From NCBI GenBank assembly GCA_963756525.1, contig CAVWNR010000009.1, positions 1,240,001-1,304,000 of the forward strand: a stretch of 64,000 bases of DNA, written 5' to 3'. This stretch comes from CAVWNR01 sp963756525. Its GTDB lineage: Bacteria; Actinomycetota; Actinomycetes; Mycobacteriales; Jatrophihabitantaceae. Under the pieces are notes generated by a model. The model had not been told where the DNA came from. It worked only from the letters and a program-made list of their open reading frames with translations, and made no database searches. This document shows positions 1 to 8,196 of this stretch, in pieces (position 1 is the stretch's first letter; every line of letters starts with the position of its first letter). A program made the position numbers and the translations under genes.

Positions 1-451
1 AGGTCAGGTCGAATCCGGACACCGGCAGCGGGCGCCTGCGGTGGTCGGGCTCCACGCCCTGGGCGGCTTTCAGCCGGGCGATCGCGGCCTTGCGCTGCGC
101 GATGGGCACCGTGCCGGGCAGACGGGCGAACGCCGCGTCGATCAGCTCGGCATGCGTCGGGGTAGGTGTGCGCGGTTTCCGGCCGAGCGGCTGGCCGGTG
201 ATCGGGTCGACGATCAGCTGCAGCATGTTGCGCAGCATCGCTTCGCTCACTTGTGAGCCGTCGGCGACCCCCGCGCCGCCGGCCAGGCCCGCGAGGCCGG
301 CGCCAAGGAACCGGCCGGGCGGCGTGCCGGAATCGGCGTAGTAGCGGGTCAGCGGCGAGGTGCGCTCGGCAGCGCCGTCACCGCTCGCGACGCTCTCCAT
401 CAGGTACCGAAAGCCACTGCCGGTGGTCATTCGGCGGATCGAAACCGTCAT
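1..451 (-). CDS. MobF/TrwC-type conjugative relaxase, N-terminal part (cut by window edge)
   Basis: Only the first 150 codons are in the window; the gene runs off the left edge. The protein starts MTVSIRRMTTGSGFRYLM and continues with TSPLTRYYADSGTPPGRFLG at about residues 31-50. That layout is typical of actinobacterial MobF relaxases, which nick one DNA strand at oriT through a tyrosine near the N terminus and remain covalently bound to it. Candidate tyrosines are Y16, Y37 and Y38. The HxH metal site and the helicase half lie outside the window. ATG at 451 is chosen because the family motif begins soon after it and a conserved upstream motif (470-511) lies about 20 nt before it. This gene marks the region as a mobilisable or conjugative element. 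Confidence 0.85.
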   Translation of the reverse strand, partial: MTVSIRRMTTGSGFRYLMESVASGDGAAERTSPLTRYYADSGTPPGRFLGAGLAGLAGGAGVADGSQVSEAMLRNMLQLIVDPITGQPLGRKPRTPTPTHAELIDAAFARLPGTVPIAQRKAAIARLKAAQGVEPDHRRRPLPVSGFDLT

Positions 452-469
452 CGACGCCCCTCGCCTCCG

Positions 470-511
470 ACCGGGTATCCCGTCACCCGGTAAGCGCGGG
501 CGTCCGCGCAC
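470..511 (-). promoter_or_regulatory. Conserved upstream motif, copy A (relaxase gene)
   Basis: Read on the minus strand this is GTGCGCGGACGCCCGCGC, then TTACCGGGTGACGGG, then ATACCCGG. It shares the GCGCGGACG and TACCGGGTGACG blocks with five other copies in the window. The block is followed by an inverted repeat CGGG-ATA-CCCG that differs in sequence, but not in position, from the hairpins of the other copies. It lies about 20 nt upstream of the relaxase start. Promoter, operator or 5'-UTR function is inferred. Confidence 0.6.
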
Positions 512-839
512 CGGCACACGCTGGGTCCACGAATGCCAGCCGCGTGCTGCAATGTGGATCTTCATCGGTGCGGATTGGGGTGGGCCACGGGAGGCGACCT
601 TGGACGGACGGATCGGCTGGCAGCGGAACGAGTAGGGCTGTCGCGGCGTGGTAAGGCCGTCACACGAGTAGTTGATCGCGGTCTGCATTCGCAGGAGCTG
701 GACGGCCAGGACACCGGGAGTGTGGGCCCGGGTTCGCGTCGCACGGGACGCGCCTGGCGTTGGCGTTTCGCTACTACGAGCAGCATCTACGCGGGCGGGT
801 GATGCCCAGACGACCCGCGCCGGCCGCAGGGGTGTGACG
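512..839. other. Divergent intergenic region between relaxase and exonuclease operons
   Basis: No convincing gene is visible in these 328 bases. Short open frames overlap in all phases. One of them ends with a protein-like stretch (LALAFRYYEQHL, about 749-784) but it has no upstream continuity. The region separates two divergent units that each start with the conserved motif. Because it lies next to the relaxase gene it is a reasonable place to look for oriT, but I see no defined nic-site signature. Confidence 0.4.
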
Positions 840-885
840 GCGCGCGGACGCCTGCTCGTACCGGGTGACGGCCCAGTTCGGGCCG
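840..885 (+). promoter_or_regulatory. Conserved upstream motif, copy B (exonuclease operon)
   Basis: The sequence contains GCGCGGACGCC, then CGTACCGGGTGACG, then the inverted repeat GGCCC-AGTTC-GGGCC. It ends about 25 nt before the ATG at 910, with the purine-rich ribosome-binding stretch GAGGGGAG in between. It is one of six copies that lie before element genes. Confidence 0.65.
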
Positions 886-909
886 CGCGAGGCGAGGGGA
901 GTCACCCGG

Positions 910-1239
910 ATGGGCGAACCGCACCGCACCCGGCCGGCGAGGAAGCCTGCCGATCCGCGCTTCCGTGAGCGGCTGCGTGAAGCGCAAACTGCCGAGGCGA
1001 ACGCGCTGGCTGTCGTGTGCGCCGCCGAGGCGAAAGTCGCCGCCGCGCTCGCGAGGCGGGACAAGGCCCGCGCCACGGCCGATACATGGGTCGCCGAAGC
1101 GAACACGGTCCTCGACGCGGCCCGCGCCGAACTGGCCTCGATCTCCGGCGTCGACCGGGCGGCACTGCTGCTCGGTATCGGCCGGGGCGAACTGCGGCGG
1201 TCCCTGACATCCGTGACCGACCAGGGCGGTGCGGCGTGA
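910..1239 (+). CDS. Small alanine-rich coiled-coil protein of unknown function
   Basis: This 109-aa protein is rich in Ala, Arg and Glu. A long amphipathic helical stretch runs from about residue 18 to 80 (EAQTAEANALAVVCAAEAKV and onward), which suggests a coiled coil. I do not recognise a family. It is the first gene after conserved motif copy B, with a purine-rich ribosome-binding site before ATG 910. Its TGA overlaps the GTG of the next gene, so the two are probably translationally coupled with the exonuclease that follows. A GTG at 865 in the same frame lies inside the motif and is less likely. Confidence 0.6.
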   Translation: MGEPHRTRPARKPADPRFRERLREAQTAEANALAVVCAAEAKVAAALARRDKARATADTWVAEANTVLDAARAELASISGVDRAALLLGIGRGELRRSLTSVTDQGGAA

Positions 1240-1424
1240 GCACCGTGCCGGCGCAGGTCGTCGAGGCTGTACGCGAGGTGCTCGCCAGACACGCCGACGA
1301 GCTGGGCCTCGACCGAGCCAACATCATCCGACTCGCCTCGCCGGCCGTGACCGCCCGCACCCGCGACGGCGGGCTGCTGCGGCTGGATATGTCCACCTAC
1401 GAACCGTCGGAGCTGTCGCGATGA
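1236..1424 (+). CDS. Small hypothetical protein
   Basis: This is a 62-aa protein (VSTVPAQVVEAVREVLARHA...) with helical character and no family that I recognise. The GTG start at 1236 overlaps the stop of the preceding gene, and its own TGA overlaps the ATG of the exonuclease at 1421. The gene is therefore embedded in a three-gene overlapping operon. The tight coupling on both sides is the main support for it being real. Confidence 0.6.
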   Translation: MSTVPAQVVEAVREVLARHADELGLDRANIIRLASPAVTARTRDGGLLRLDMSTYEPSELSR

Positions 1425-2350
1425 CCCGCGACGACGAGTCGCCGCGCTCGACGCACACCCATGCCGTGCGTGCGATCGGGGGCGTGGAGGCAGCGGAGCG
1501 GGCCGAGCAGCTGCGCGCCCGCGGCATCGCCACCGGCCGGGTTGCCGAGCAGCTCCGCGTACCCGCCGCCGCGGTAGAGGCCTACTACGCCCTGCAAGAA
1601 GAGCTGGCCGCGCCGCCGCGGAGCTGGTTGGACGGGCCTCTGCTCGGGCTGGACTTGGAAACCACCGGCCCGGACCCGGAGACGGCCCGCGTCGTGCAGT
1701 GGGTGCTGGTTAACCACGCGCCGCGCGACGCCGGGAAACCGGTCCTTGACCGGCGCGCCGGCTTGGTCGACCCGGGCGTCCCGATCCTGCCGCAGGCGCA
1801 ACGGGTGCACCGCATCACTGACGCGGCCGTGCGCAAGTACGGCGCCTCGCCGTGGCCGGCGATGGAGCTGCTCGACATCGCGCTCACTCGGGCCGCGTCC
1901 GATCGGGTGCCGGTCGTCGCCTACAACGCCGTGTACGACCTCACCGTCCTCGACCGGGAATGCGCCCGCCACGCCCTGCCGGGCCACATCGATGACCACC
2001 CGCGGCTGTACGTGATCGACCCGTACATGCTCGACCGGGGCGTCGATCGCTACGGCAAGGGCAAGCGCACGCTCACCGACCTCGCCCGCCACTACGGCGT
2101 CGAACAGCACGGTGCACATGACGCGCTCGCCGACGTCGAAACCACGCTGGCGCTGGTCCCGGCGATCGTCGAACGGCACCCCAGGCTCGCCCAGATGACC
2201 CTTGACCAACTGCAGAACTTCCAGGCCGCCACGATGCGCGACTGGGCCGCCGCCCTGGCCCGGTACTTCGCGCGCCAGGGACATCCGCGCGTCGTGGACA
2301 GCTCCTGGCCGATCAGGCCTGCCCGCGCCGAACTCGAGATCGCGCTGTGA
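1421..2350 (+). CDS. DnaQ-like 3'-5' exonuclease (DEDDh family)
   Basis: A 309-aa protein. The exonuclease domain begins at about residue 73 with the Exo I motif LDLETTG (D78, E80). Exo II is VAYNAVYDLTVLD, with the conserved N-x-x-x-D pattern. Exo III is AHDALADVETT, giving the DEDDh His and Asp. These are the metal-binding residues of proofreading-type exonucleases and RNase T relatives. The first 70 residues contain a short HTH-like segment (GRVAEQLRVPAAAVEAYYA). The gene overlaps its upstream neighbour by ATGA. In a conjugative element such an enzyme could act in DNA processing during transfer or replication; that role is inferred. Confidence 0.85.
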   Translation: MTRDDESPRSTHTHAVRAIGGVEAAERAEQLRARGIATGRVAEQLRVPAAAVEAYYALQEELAAPPRSWLDGPLLGLDLETTGPDPETARVVQWVLVNHAPRDAGKPVLDRRAGLVDPGVPILPQAQRVHRITDAAVRKYGASPWPAMELLDIALTRAASDRVPVVAYNAVYDLTVLDRECARHALPGHIDDHPRLYVIDPYMLDRGVDRYGKGKRTLTDLARHYGVEQHGAHDALADVETTLALVPAIVERHPRLAQMTLDQLQNFQAATMRDWAAALARYFARQGHPRVVDSSWPIRPARAELEIAL

Positions 2351-2395
2351 ACGACGCGAACGCCCGCAACTGCTTGCGCTGAGAAAGACACTGCC

Positions 2396-2581
2396 GTGGC
2401 TGTGCACATCACGCTCTACCTCGACGAGCAGATCGCCGCCGAACTGCGCCGGCACATGGCCGAGCATGGCTGCACCGCCACCGAGGCCGTTGAACGGCTC
2501 CTCGCCCACACCGAGGGGGCGGGCCACTCGCCTGCCTTTGGAGCGCGCACGACTGGCGAGGCCGCCCTAGCCGTGGCCTGA
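2396..2581 (+). CDS. Ribbon-helix-helix-like small protein
   Basis: A 61-aa protein. The N-terminal half (HITLYLDEQIAAELRRHMAE, then HGCTATEAVERLLAH) has the strand-helix-helix pattern of CopG/Arc DNA-binding proteins and type II antitoxins. The GTG at 2396 is the only sensible start. It lies 45 nt after the exonuclease, probably in the same operon. No toxin partner follows, so it may be a regulator of the element. The fold assignment rests on pattern only. Confidence 0.55.
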   Translation: MAVHITLYLDEQIAAELRRHMAEHGCTATEAVERLLAHTEGAGHSPAFGARTTGEAALAVA

Positions 2582-2966
2582 TGCTCGATCACTTGCCGGA
2601 CCGATCTGTTTGGCTCGGGCGCGAGCAGCGCTCTGGAAGCCGCGCAAGCGTCGCGGCGCCGGGCGCGCTGCCAAGGAACCTGCCATGGCCGCACGCCAGC
2701 TTGGGCGCAGGCGCCAGCTTCGCCGGGGTGATCTCGGGGACGCGATCGAGCGCTAGCTCGAATCGGCTCTGAACGCTGCTTTACCTGGTGTTTGTGGGCC
2801 AGGCCTTCAGGTGCCTTGCGAGCAACCGTCGTCGGCGCGCCGACAGCAGCGCCCGGCAAACTACCGCGCATCCCACCGTCGCGCGTGTTTCCCACCGGAC
2901 GCAGTGTTATCCACAGTTTGCCGCGTTCCGGCCGCGTCGGCGTCTGGTTCGCGGTTCGCTCATGGC
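2582..2966. other. Region without a convincing gene
   Basis: About 385 bases with open frames in several phases but no recognisable protein sequence, no clear ribosome-binding site and no strong inverted repeat. It probably contains the end of the exonuclease operon and the upstream region of the next small gene. Confidence 0.3.
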
Positions 2967-3299
2967 GTGGTTCACTCTCTCCGGTCGTCTGGCGAATCCC
3001 GGCAGGCAGCAGCCGCTGGGCGCGTCAGGGCCGGGCGATCTGCTGGCACCGTCGGTCGCGGCGCGCCGACGGCAACACGCACCCTGCTCCGCGAAGACGA
3101 GGAGCGATCTGCCCTGGACGCGCTGCACCAGGCCATTGCCGACGCAGCCAGGAGCGGATCGAGCTATCCGTGGATCGCGGGTGTGCTCGCCGGCTGCCTT
3201 CTCGGTGAGGCCAGCACCGACGCAGCGCGCGTGCTCGCCATCCAGACACTCCATCACCCCGGTCGGACGGCCACCGACACCGTCGACCGGCCGCCGTGA
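2967..3299 (+). CDS. Small protein with YPWIAGVLAGCL motif, paralogue of 4675-4884
   Basis: The C-terminal 60 residues (DALHQAIADAARSGSSYPWI, then AGVLAGCLLGEASTDAARVLAIQTL) align without gaps to the protein encoded at 4675-4884. That alignment is the evidence that this frame is coding. The start is uncertain: GTG 2967 is used here, and the N-terminal 40 residues have little protein character. Function is unknown. The two copies flank a minus-strand TPR regulator gene, so this is a locally duplicated small protein probably tied to that regulator. Confidence 0.5.
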   Translation: MVHSLRSSGESRQAAAAGRVRAGRSAGTVGRGAPTATRTLLREDEERSALDALHQAIADAARSGSSYPWIAGVLAGCLLGEASTDAARVLAIQTLHHPGRTATDTVDRPP

Positions 3300-3309
3300 T
3301 GTAACCCGG

Positions 3310-4548
3310 CTACGCGCCGCCGGTCAACTGGTCGATCTGGTGGGCGAGGTCGTGCGCCCTGCTGTCATCCGGCTTGATGCGCAGCAGTTCCGCGTTCACC
3401 TCGCGGGCGGCGAGCAGCAAATCCGGCAGCGACCGCCGGTCGATGGCCAAGGCACTCTGGGCAAGCTCGATCGCGCCGTCGAAGTCTCCGCCGCGGGCGA
3501 GGATCTGTGCCTTGGTGAGCTGGGCCTCGGACAGACGCATCGGGGAGATCGGCCGTCCGTCGGACGAGGTGCTGGTGCGGATCACTGTCTCGGCGGCCTC
3601 GGCGGCGAGCGCGTCGGCGCCGGTGAGTCGCCAGCAGTCCATGGCGTAGAAGTCGTATTTGGTCGGGTCGACCTCAAAGTGGTTGCGGGGGTTGGCTGGG
3701 AAGGGGAGCCAGGTGAGCAGTTCCCGGCCGGCGTCTTGCTCGACGATTGCCTGGTCGTGGTTGCCGAGCCGCGCCCATGCCTTCGCCGCCTGGGCGTGCA
3801 GTTGCGCGGACACCCCGTGGGTGCGCGTCCGAGCCAGGCCTTCCTGCGCGGCGGCGACGGTGGCCACGTAGTCGCCGCGGGTGAGTGCCATCCATGCCTT
3901 GATCTCCAGCGCCCAGGCGGCGATCGCGGGGTCACCGACGTCGTCGGCGATGTCCAGCGCGCTGCGCCGGGCGAACTCGGCGCCGCGGTCGTCACTGACG
4001 TCATAACGCAGGCAGGAGACCAGCAGCGTCAACCAGCCGGCCATGCTCAAAACGTCGCGGAGCTGGCTGTACGTCGGTCGCTTGTCCCGTAGCGTGTTGA
4101 TCTTCTTCAGCCAGGTCTGCGCGTCAGCGAGCACGATGGCAGCCGGCCGGGAGGCGTAGTCGGTGCACAGCCGGTCGACCGTGGCGTGCAGCGCGTCCAT
4201 GGCTGCTGGGTCGAGCCGCGAGTGCCGTAGGCGCTGGATCAGTTCGGCGGTCTGGTCGTCGGTCAGGTGGATGATGCCGTGCCGGTCGCCGCCGTCCGGC
4301 CCGAAATACGCGTCCGGGATTGACCCGAACATCTTCGCGACCGCCCGCTGATGCGGCGGCTTGGGCACCGTCTTGATCTCGCCGGCTTCCCAGCGCTTCC
4401 ATAAACGTTCCAGCGAATCGTCCTGGGCGCCCAGGTCTTCCGGGTAGGCGTGCAGCCGCATCTGGGCAACCGCTTCGGCGATCGACATGTCTCGGGCAAG
4501 CCGGTCGCGCCTGATCCGGTCCGCCCAGAGCGGAATCGCCGCGTCCAT
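3310..4548 (-). CDS. TPR-containing regulator of actinomycete XRE/AfsR-like architecture
   Basis: A 412-aa protein. Residues 1-75 resemble the HTH-like N termini of Streptomyces TPR regulators (RRDRLARDMSIAEAVAQM, then ...DSLERLWKRWEAGEIKTVPKP). Residues about 130-400 are helical, with TPR-like pairs (AIAAWALEIKAWMALTRGDY; AQLHAQAAKAWARLGNHDQA; LTKAQILARGGDFDGAIELA). The ATG at 4548 is chosen because GGGGAGAGGG lies just before it; longer in-frame versions lack this. Proteins of this shape usually bind DNA and respond to a small signal or peptide. Flanked by the two YPWIAGVLA paralogues; direct repeats at 4578-4620 may be its own operator. Confidence 0.65.
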   Translation of the reverse strand: MDAAIPLWADRIRRDRLARDMSIAEAVAQMRLHAYPEDLGAQDDSLERLWKRWEAGEIKTVPKPPHQRAVAKMFGSIPDAYFGPDGGDRHGIIHLTDDQTAELIQRLRHSRLDPAAMDALHATVDRLCTDYASRPAAIVLADAQTWLKKINTLRDKRPTYSQLRDVLSMAGWLTLLVSCLRYDVSDDRGAEFARRSALDIADDVGDPAIAAWALEIKAWMALTRGDYVATVAAAQEGLARTRTHGVSAQLHAQAAKAWARLGNHDQAIVEQDAGRELLTWLPFPANPRNHFEVDPTKYDFYAMDCWRLTGADALAAEAAETVIRTSTSSDGRPISPMRLSEAQLTKAQILARGGDFDGAIELAQSALAIDRRSLPDLLLAAREVNAELLRIKPDDSRAHDLAHQIDQLTGGA

Positions 4549-4577
4549 GCCCTCTCCCCAGCTCGGGCCGAAGGTAA

Positions 4578-4620
4578 CACGCGCCAGTGACATGGCCGTG
4601 ACGCGCAGTGACACGGCTGT
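4578..4620. repeat. Two imperfect direct repeats upstream of the TPR regulator
   Basis: The units CAGTGACATGGCCGTGAC and CAGTGACACGGCTGTGCC follow each other about 22 bp apart. They lie between the start of the minus-strand regulator (4548) and the plus-strand small gene (4675), where a shared operator would be expected. Binding by the regulator is inferred. Confidence 0.45.
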
Positions 4621-4674
4621 GCCACCCCACGTGCCACTTCCCGGCCATCGTCCGGGCGGACGAGCGTAGTAGCC

Positions 4675-4884
4675 ATGGATACGGCGACCACCGCGGACAC
4701 CTTGGCCACGCTGCACGAGGCGATCACCCGCGCCGCCCGGCGCGGGGCCGGCTACCCGTGGATCGCCGGCGTCCTCGCCGCCTGCCTGGCCGCCGAGGCG
4801 ACGACGACGGCCGAGACCCGCATCCTCGCTGTCGAAACGCTCAGCCGCGCACCGGTCAGGCCGGACCGTCCGCAGGCGGAGTGA
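4675..4884 (+). CDS. Small protein with YPWIAGVLAACL motif, paralogue of 2967-3299
   Basis: A 69-aa protein (MDTATTADTLATLHEAITRA, then ARRGAGYPWIAGVLAACLAAEATTTAETRILAVETL...). It matches the C-terminal part of the protein at 2967-3299 over about 50 residues, including LH-AI--AAR-G--YPWIAGVLA-CL. The ATG at 4675 gives a compact protein and is probably the real family start. The family is unknown to me. It is divergent from the TPR regulator and its end overlaps the convergent HTH gene by 29 nt. Confidence 0.6.
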   Translation: MDTATTADTLATLHEAITRAARRGAGYPWIAGVLAACLAAEATTTAETRILAVETLSRAPVRPDRPQAE

Positions 4885-5359
4885 TCGCCCGACCGGCCTG
4901 CGCCAGCCGGCGAGCCAGCTCTGCGATCAACTCGGCGTCAGAGAACTCCGTGATCAGCCGCGCATGGTCGCGCTCCTTGCGCAACCGCTCGCTGACCTCC
5001 AGCGTAGCTCGCGATCCCTCCGCGACCTCCGCAGCCTCCTCCGCCTCACGTTCCCGGCGGGCGACGTATGCCGCCCAGTCGCCGCTGCTCGTCGGCCACC
5101 CCTCGGTGTCCAGCGGCTCGGGCGCGTCCGAATCACCGGCCAACACCCGAGCGGTAGAGCCGGGCTTCCAGCGCAGTGCGCGGTCGAGTCCGAGCGACGT
5201 CTTACGGCTCAGGCCGCCCGGCTGGGTGGCCGTCTCGACCTGCCGGAGGGTTGAGACGCCGACCCCTCCCGCCTTTGCCGCATCCGGCTGGGTGATGCGC
5301 AGGGCCTCCCGCCGCGCGCGGCTACCTTCCGCAAGTCGCTCGGCGGGGGTCTGTGGCAT
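4856..5359 (-). CDS. XRE-like HTH regulator with C-terminal coiled coil
   Basis: A 167-aa protein. Residues about 10-50 (RARREALRITQPDAAKAGGV, then GVSTLRQVETA) have the helix-turn-helix layout of Cro/CI-type repressors. Residues about 95-150 are charged and helical (ARREREAEEAAEVAEGSR...), suggesting a dimerisation coiled coil. It is divergent from the HTH gene at 5434, and the palindromic region between them is a likely operator. ATG 5359 is the first start after the intergenic region. It probably acts as an element repressor. Confidence 0.65.
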   Translation of the reverse strand: MPQTPAERLAEGSRARREALRITQPDAAKAGGVGVSTLRQVETATQPGGLSRKTSLGLDRALRWKPGSTARVLAGDSDAPEPLDTEGWPTSSGDWAAYVARREREAEEAAEVAEGSRATLEVSERLRKERDHARLITEFSDAELIAELARRLAQAGRAITPPADGPA

Positions 5360-5433
5360 AGCTGGAGGATAATCACCGCCAGCTATGCGTCAGGCTGTTG
5401 CTATCTTATCGCTATAGCGCTAGCCTGGCGGCC
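5360..5433. promoter_or_regulatory. Divergent promoter/operator region with palindrome
   Basis: This is an AT-richer stretch between two divergent HTH genes. It contains the perfect 10-bp palindrome CGCTATAGCG at 5410-5419 and TATCTT/TATAGC sequences that could serve as -10 elements. Two back-to-back DNA-binding protein genes around such a site suggest a lysogeny-type switch. The exact promoter positions are not resolved. Confidence 0.45.
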
Positions 5434-5739
5434 ATGTTCCTTCTCCCATCTTGGTGTGTGACCTTGGAACCGCCAGCTAGTCACCATATTCCCGCCAGAA
5501 ACCTTGCGCGCCTCGATGGTCGGCGGGTACGCCCGCTGCGTCTCACGGCCGGTTACCCGTCCGATGAGGCGCTGGCCCGGGCGGCCGGGATCAGCTACGG
5601 CTATCTCTGGCAGTGCCTGAGCGGGCGCCGAGCCGCCGGCCCCAAGCTGCTGGCCGGACTGCTCCGGGCGCTTCCCGCCGCCAGGTTGGGCGACCTCGTC
5701 GCTCCCGACGCGCCGGGCGACGTGGCGGTGCCGGCATGA
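5434..5739 (+). CDS. Small XRE-like HTH protein
   Basis: A protein of about 100 aa. The C-terminal two thirds (RVRPLRLTAGYPSDEALARA, then AGISYGYLWQCLSGRRAAGPKLLAGLLRAL) read as a five-helix XRE domain with the recognition helix around ISYGYLWQC. The start is uncertain; ATG 5434 and GTG 5458 are both possible. Its TGA overlaps the ATG of the next gene at 5736. It is divergent from another HTH gene at 5359, and the pair may control the replication genes downstream. Confidence 0.6.
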   Translation: MFLLPSWCVTLEPPASHHIPARNLARLDGRRVRPLRLTAGYPSDEALARAAGISYGYLWQCLSGRRAAGPKLLAGLLRALPAARLGDLVAPDAPGDVAVPA

Positions 5740-6674
5740 GTCAGGCGGACTGGGCGCGCGCAACCGCGAGGCAGCGCCGGCAGGCGCAGGCGTACGCCGC
5801 GATCATTGACTCCATCCCCGGGGTGCGGCGCTCCGCGCGGCGCCCTGCCCACGTGGCGACCCCGTACCTGGACCGACTGGCGGCCGCCTCGTCGCCTCCG
5901 CCTTGGCGGCAGGCGGCGGCCGAGGTGTTCGGTGTTGCGCTGCAGATGGCCGGCCCGACATACGCCGCCGTCGTGGCCGACGAGTTGGTCCGGCTCGCTC
6001 CGGAGGTTCGCACCGGCCGCCGGTCGCCGCTGGACGCCCGCAACATCGCGTTCGCCCACGCCAAACAGGTCGCCCGCGACGAGCAGGCCACCGACCTGTT
6101 GGAGTATGCGGACTCCCAGGCGTTGGAACTACACCGCCCGGTTGTGGCCCCATCGCCGCTGCTGGCACCGGAGCTGATCGAGACCGTCACGTCGTACGCG
6201 GCGACGGTGTACGGCCGGCCGCTCACCGACGGAATGCGTCACGCGATCGAGGCGGGGCTGCCGGTGGTCGTCGAGCTGGTCGAGACCTACGCCGATGACG
6301 CGAGGCGGCCCGGGGCCGTACTCGTGTCGATGCAGGCGCGCCAGTCAGGACGCCCCGGCCGGTGCCTGGCCGCCCGGTGCCGGAAGCTGGGCATGGCCGA
6401 CCGGGCCGCGCTCGCGCTCGGCCGGCTACTCGCTGGGCGTGGTTGTGATGCGCAGACGTCGCTGCTGTGGCATGCGCTGCGCGGCACACGGCCGCGAGCG
6501 CTCCCGGTTGACGTGGTGCGGTGGGCGCGCCGTGACCTGGCCGACCTGGACCCGGCGCAGTTCGCCGACGACCTCCACCGCGCGCGATTCCGGCACCGGC
6601 TCAGCGTCCAGGCCACCCGGGAATGGCAGCGCCGCGATCTTGCGCCGGACGAGGGCATGGCCGTCGGGCAATGA
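5736..6674 (+). CDS. Hypothetical protein upstream of the primase-helicase
   Basis: A 312-aa, mostly helical, Arg- and Ala-rich protein that I do not recognise. The N terminus (MSQADWARATARQRRQAQAY) overlaps the HTH gene by ATGA. A cysteine-containing segment (PGRCLAARCRKLGMADRAAL) lies at about residues 206-228. It sits directly before a D5-type primase-helicase gene, so a replication-associated role is plausible but only by position. Confidence 0.6.
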   Translation: MSQADWARATARQRRQAQAYAAIIDSIPGVRRSARRPAHVATPYLDRLAAASSPPPWRQAAAEVFGVALQMAGPTYAAVVADELVRLAPEVRTGRRSPLDARNIAFAHAKQVARDEQATDLLEYADSQALELHRPVVAPSPLLAPELIETVTSYAATVYGRPLTDGMRHAIEAGLPVVVELVETYADDARRPGAVLVSMQARQSGRPGRCLAARCRKLGMADRAALALGRLLAGRGCDAQTSLLWHALRGTRPRALPVDVVRWARRDLADLDPAQFADDLHRARFRHRLSVQATREWQRRDLAPDEGMAVGQ

Positions 6675-6704
6675 CATGCCTCCCGGATGGTGGCCGGGAG
6701 GCAG

Positions 6705-8196
6705 GTGACGACTCTGGTTCGGAGAGCCGTGCCCGGTGAAGATTACCCAGCGGCCGCCGGGGATTCCAGCGCAACACGGCCTGCGCTGCGGGTCGTGCGC
6801 CCGGTCGAGCCACCAGCCACAGACGTGGGCCGCGCAGCGCGCCTCGCGCGGGCGATCCTGTGCGAACGCAGCCACCTGTACGTCGGCAACGAAGGCGCCT
6901 GGAGGTACTGGACCGGCACTCACTGGGAGCACGACCACGCCCGCACCATTTACCGGTTCGCCGCCCGGCTCGCCGAAGAGTGGAACGGCGACTGCGCCAA
7001 CCGCAGCGACCCCGCCGCGGTACGCAACGCAAGGGCACGCCGTGAAAAGGGGCTGTCCCGCGCCGCGGTGAGCGCGGCCGTCGAGCTGGCGATCTCCTAC
7101 CCGTGCGTCACCTGCCTGCTCGCCGACCTGGACGCCCACCCCTACCTGCTCAACACTGCGGCCGGCACGGTGAACCTCCGCACCGGCGCGATCGCCCGCA
7201 CGACCCGGGCCACCGGCTCACTGTCTGCACCCCTACGGGCACGACCCGGCGATGCCGTCCCCGGCGTGGGACAGGTTCCTCGCCGAAGCGTTCGCCGGCG
7301 ACGATGAGCTGCGAGGCTACGTGCAACGAATCCTCGGCGCCGCGGCATGCGGGGTACTCCGCGAGCAGAAGCTGTTCTGCGCGTTCGGCGGCGGACGGAA
7401 CGGCAAGTCTGTGCTGATGGGCACCGTGCAGGCCATCCTCGGCCGCGACGCCACCACGCTGGATTCCTCGCTGATCGCGACGCACCGCAACCAGTCCGGA
7501 AACGAGATCGACTACAAGGCCGCCGCGCTGCGCGGCAAACGACTCGCCGTCTCCTACGAGACCGGCGCCGGCGCGACGCTCGACGAGGCCACCGTCAAAC
7601 GACTGTCCTCCGACGACGAGATCCCCGCCCGCTCGCCGTACGGACGGCCATTCGTATTCACCCCGGCGCACACGCTGATCCTGGTGACGAACCACCGACC
7701 GGTCGTCGTCACCCAAGACGACGGCACCTGGCGACGGCTGGTGCTCATCCCCTTCACCCGCCAGGTCCCTGAGGAGCAAGTGGACGAAGACCTCAAGCCG
7801 AAGCTGCTCACCGAAGCCCCCTCGATCCTCGCCTGGATCGTCCGCGGCGCGATCACCTACCTGCGCGACGGGCTCGGTACCTGCCGCACGGTCACGGAGG
7901 CTACGGCTGCCTACCGCGCCGACTGCGACACCCTCGGCCGATTCATCGAAGACTGCTGCGTCATCGGCCCGAACGAGCGAGTACAGCAAGCCGACTTCCG
8001 CACCGCCTGGGACGACTGGCACGCCGCACACGGCTCCAAACCGTGGGCGCTGCGAACCGTCAAGGAAGCCCTCATGGAGCGCGGCGTACTCGCCCGGGAA
8101 GGCGGCGAATACCGCTCCCACGGCATCCGCTGGCTCCTCGGCATCGGCTTCACACCCGAGCTCGAAGCCAACTACCTCCGCCGGCACAGCTTCTGA
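6705..8196 (+). pseudogene. Phage/plasmid D5-type primase-helicase, broken by two frameshifts
   Basis: The product is homologous to P4/D5-family proteins, which prime and unwind phage and plasmid DNA. The N-terminal part (frame of 6705) has LYVGNEGAWRYWTGTHWEHD and LLNTAAGTVNLRTGAIAR. The helicase part (frame of 7252) has Walker A GGGRNGKSVLMG, ILVTNHRP and EDLKPKLLTEAPSILAWIVR. The two frames are joined through a third frame over about 7205-7238 (HDPGHRLTVCTPT), so two single-base deletions lie in C-rich runs near 7200 and 7232. GTG 6705 follows a GGGAGG sequence. A downstream start at 7252 could still yield the helicase half alone. Frameshifts may be real or sequencing errors. Confidence 0.75.

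Noticed and set aside
1397..2527. Long minus-strand ORF of 376 codons opposite the exonuclease gene
   Set aside because: It is a shadow frame of high-GC coding DNA; the plus strand carries all three DEDDh exonuclease motifs.
7150..8187. Minus-strand ORF of 345 codons opposite the primase-helicase
   Set aside because: No domain is visible and the plus strand has the Walker A motif. It is a shadow frame.
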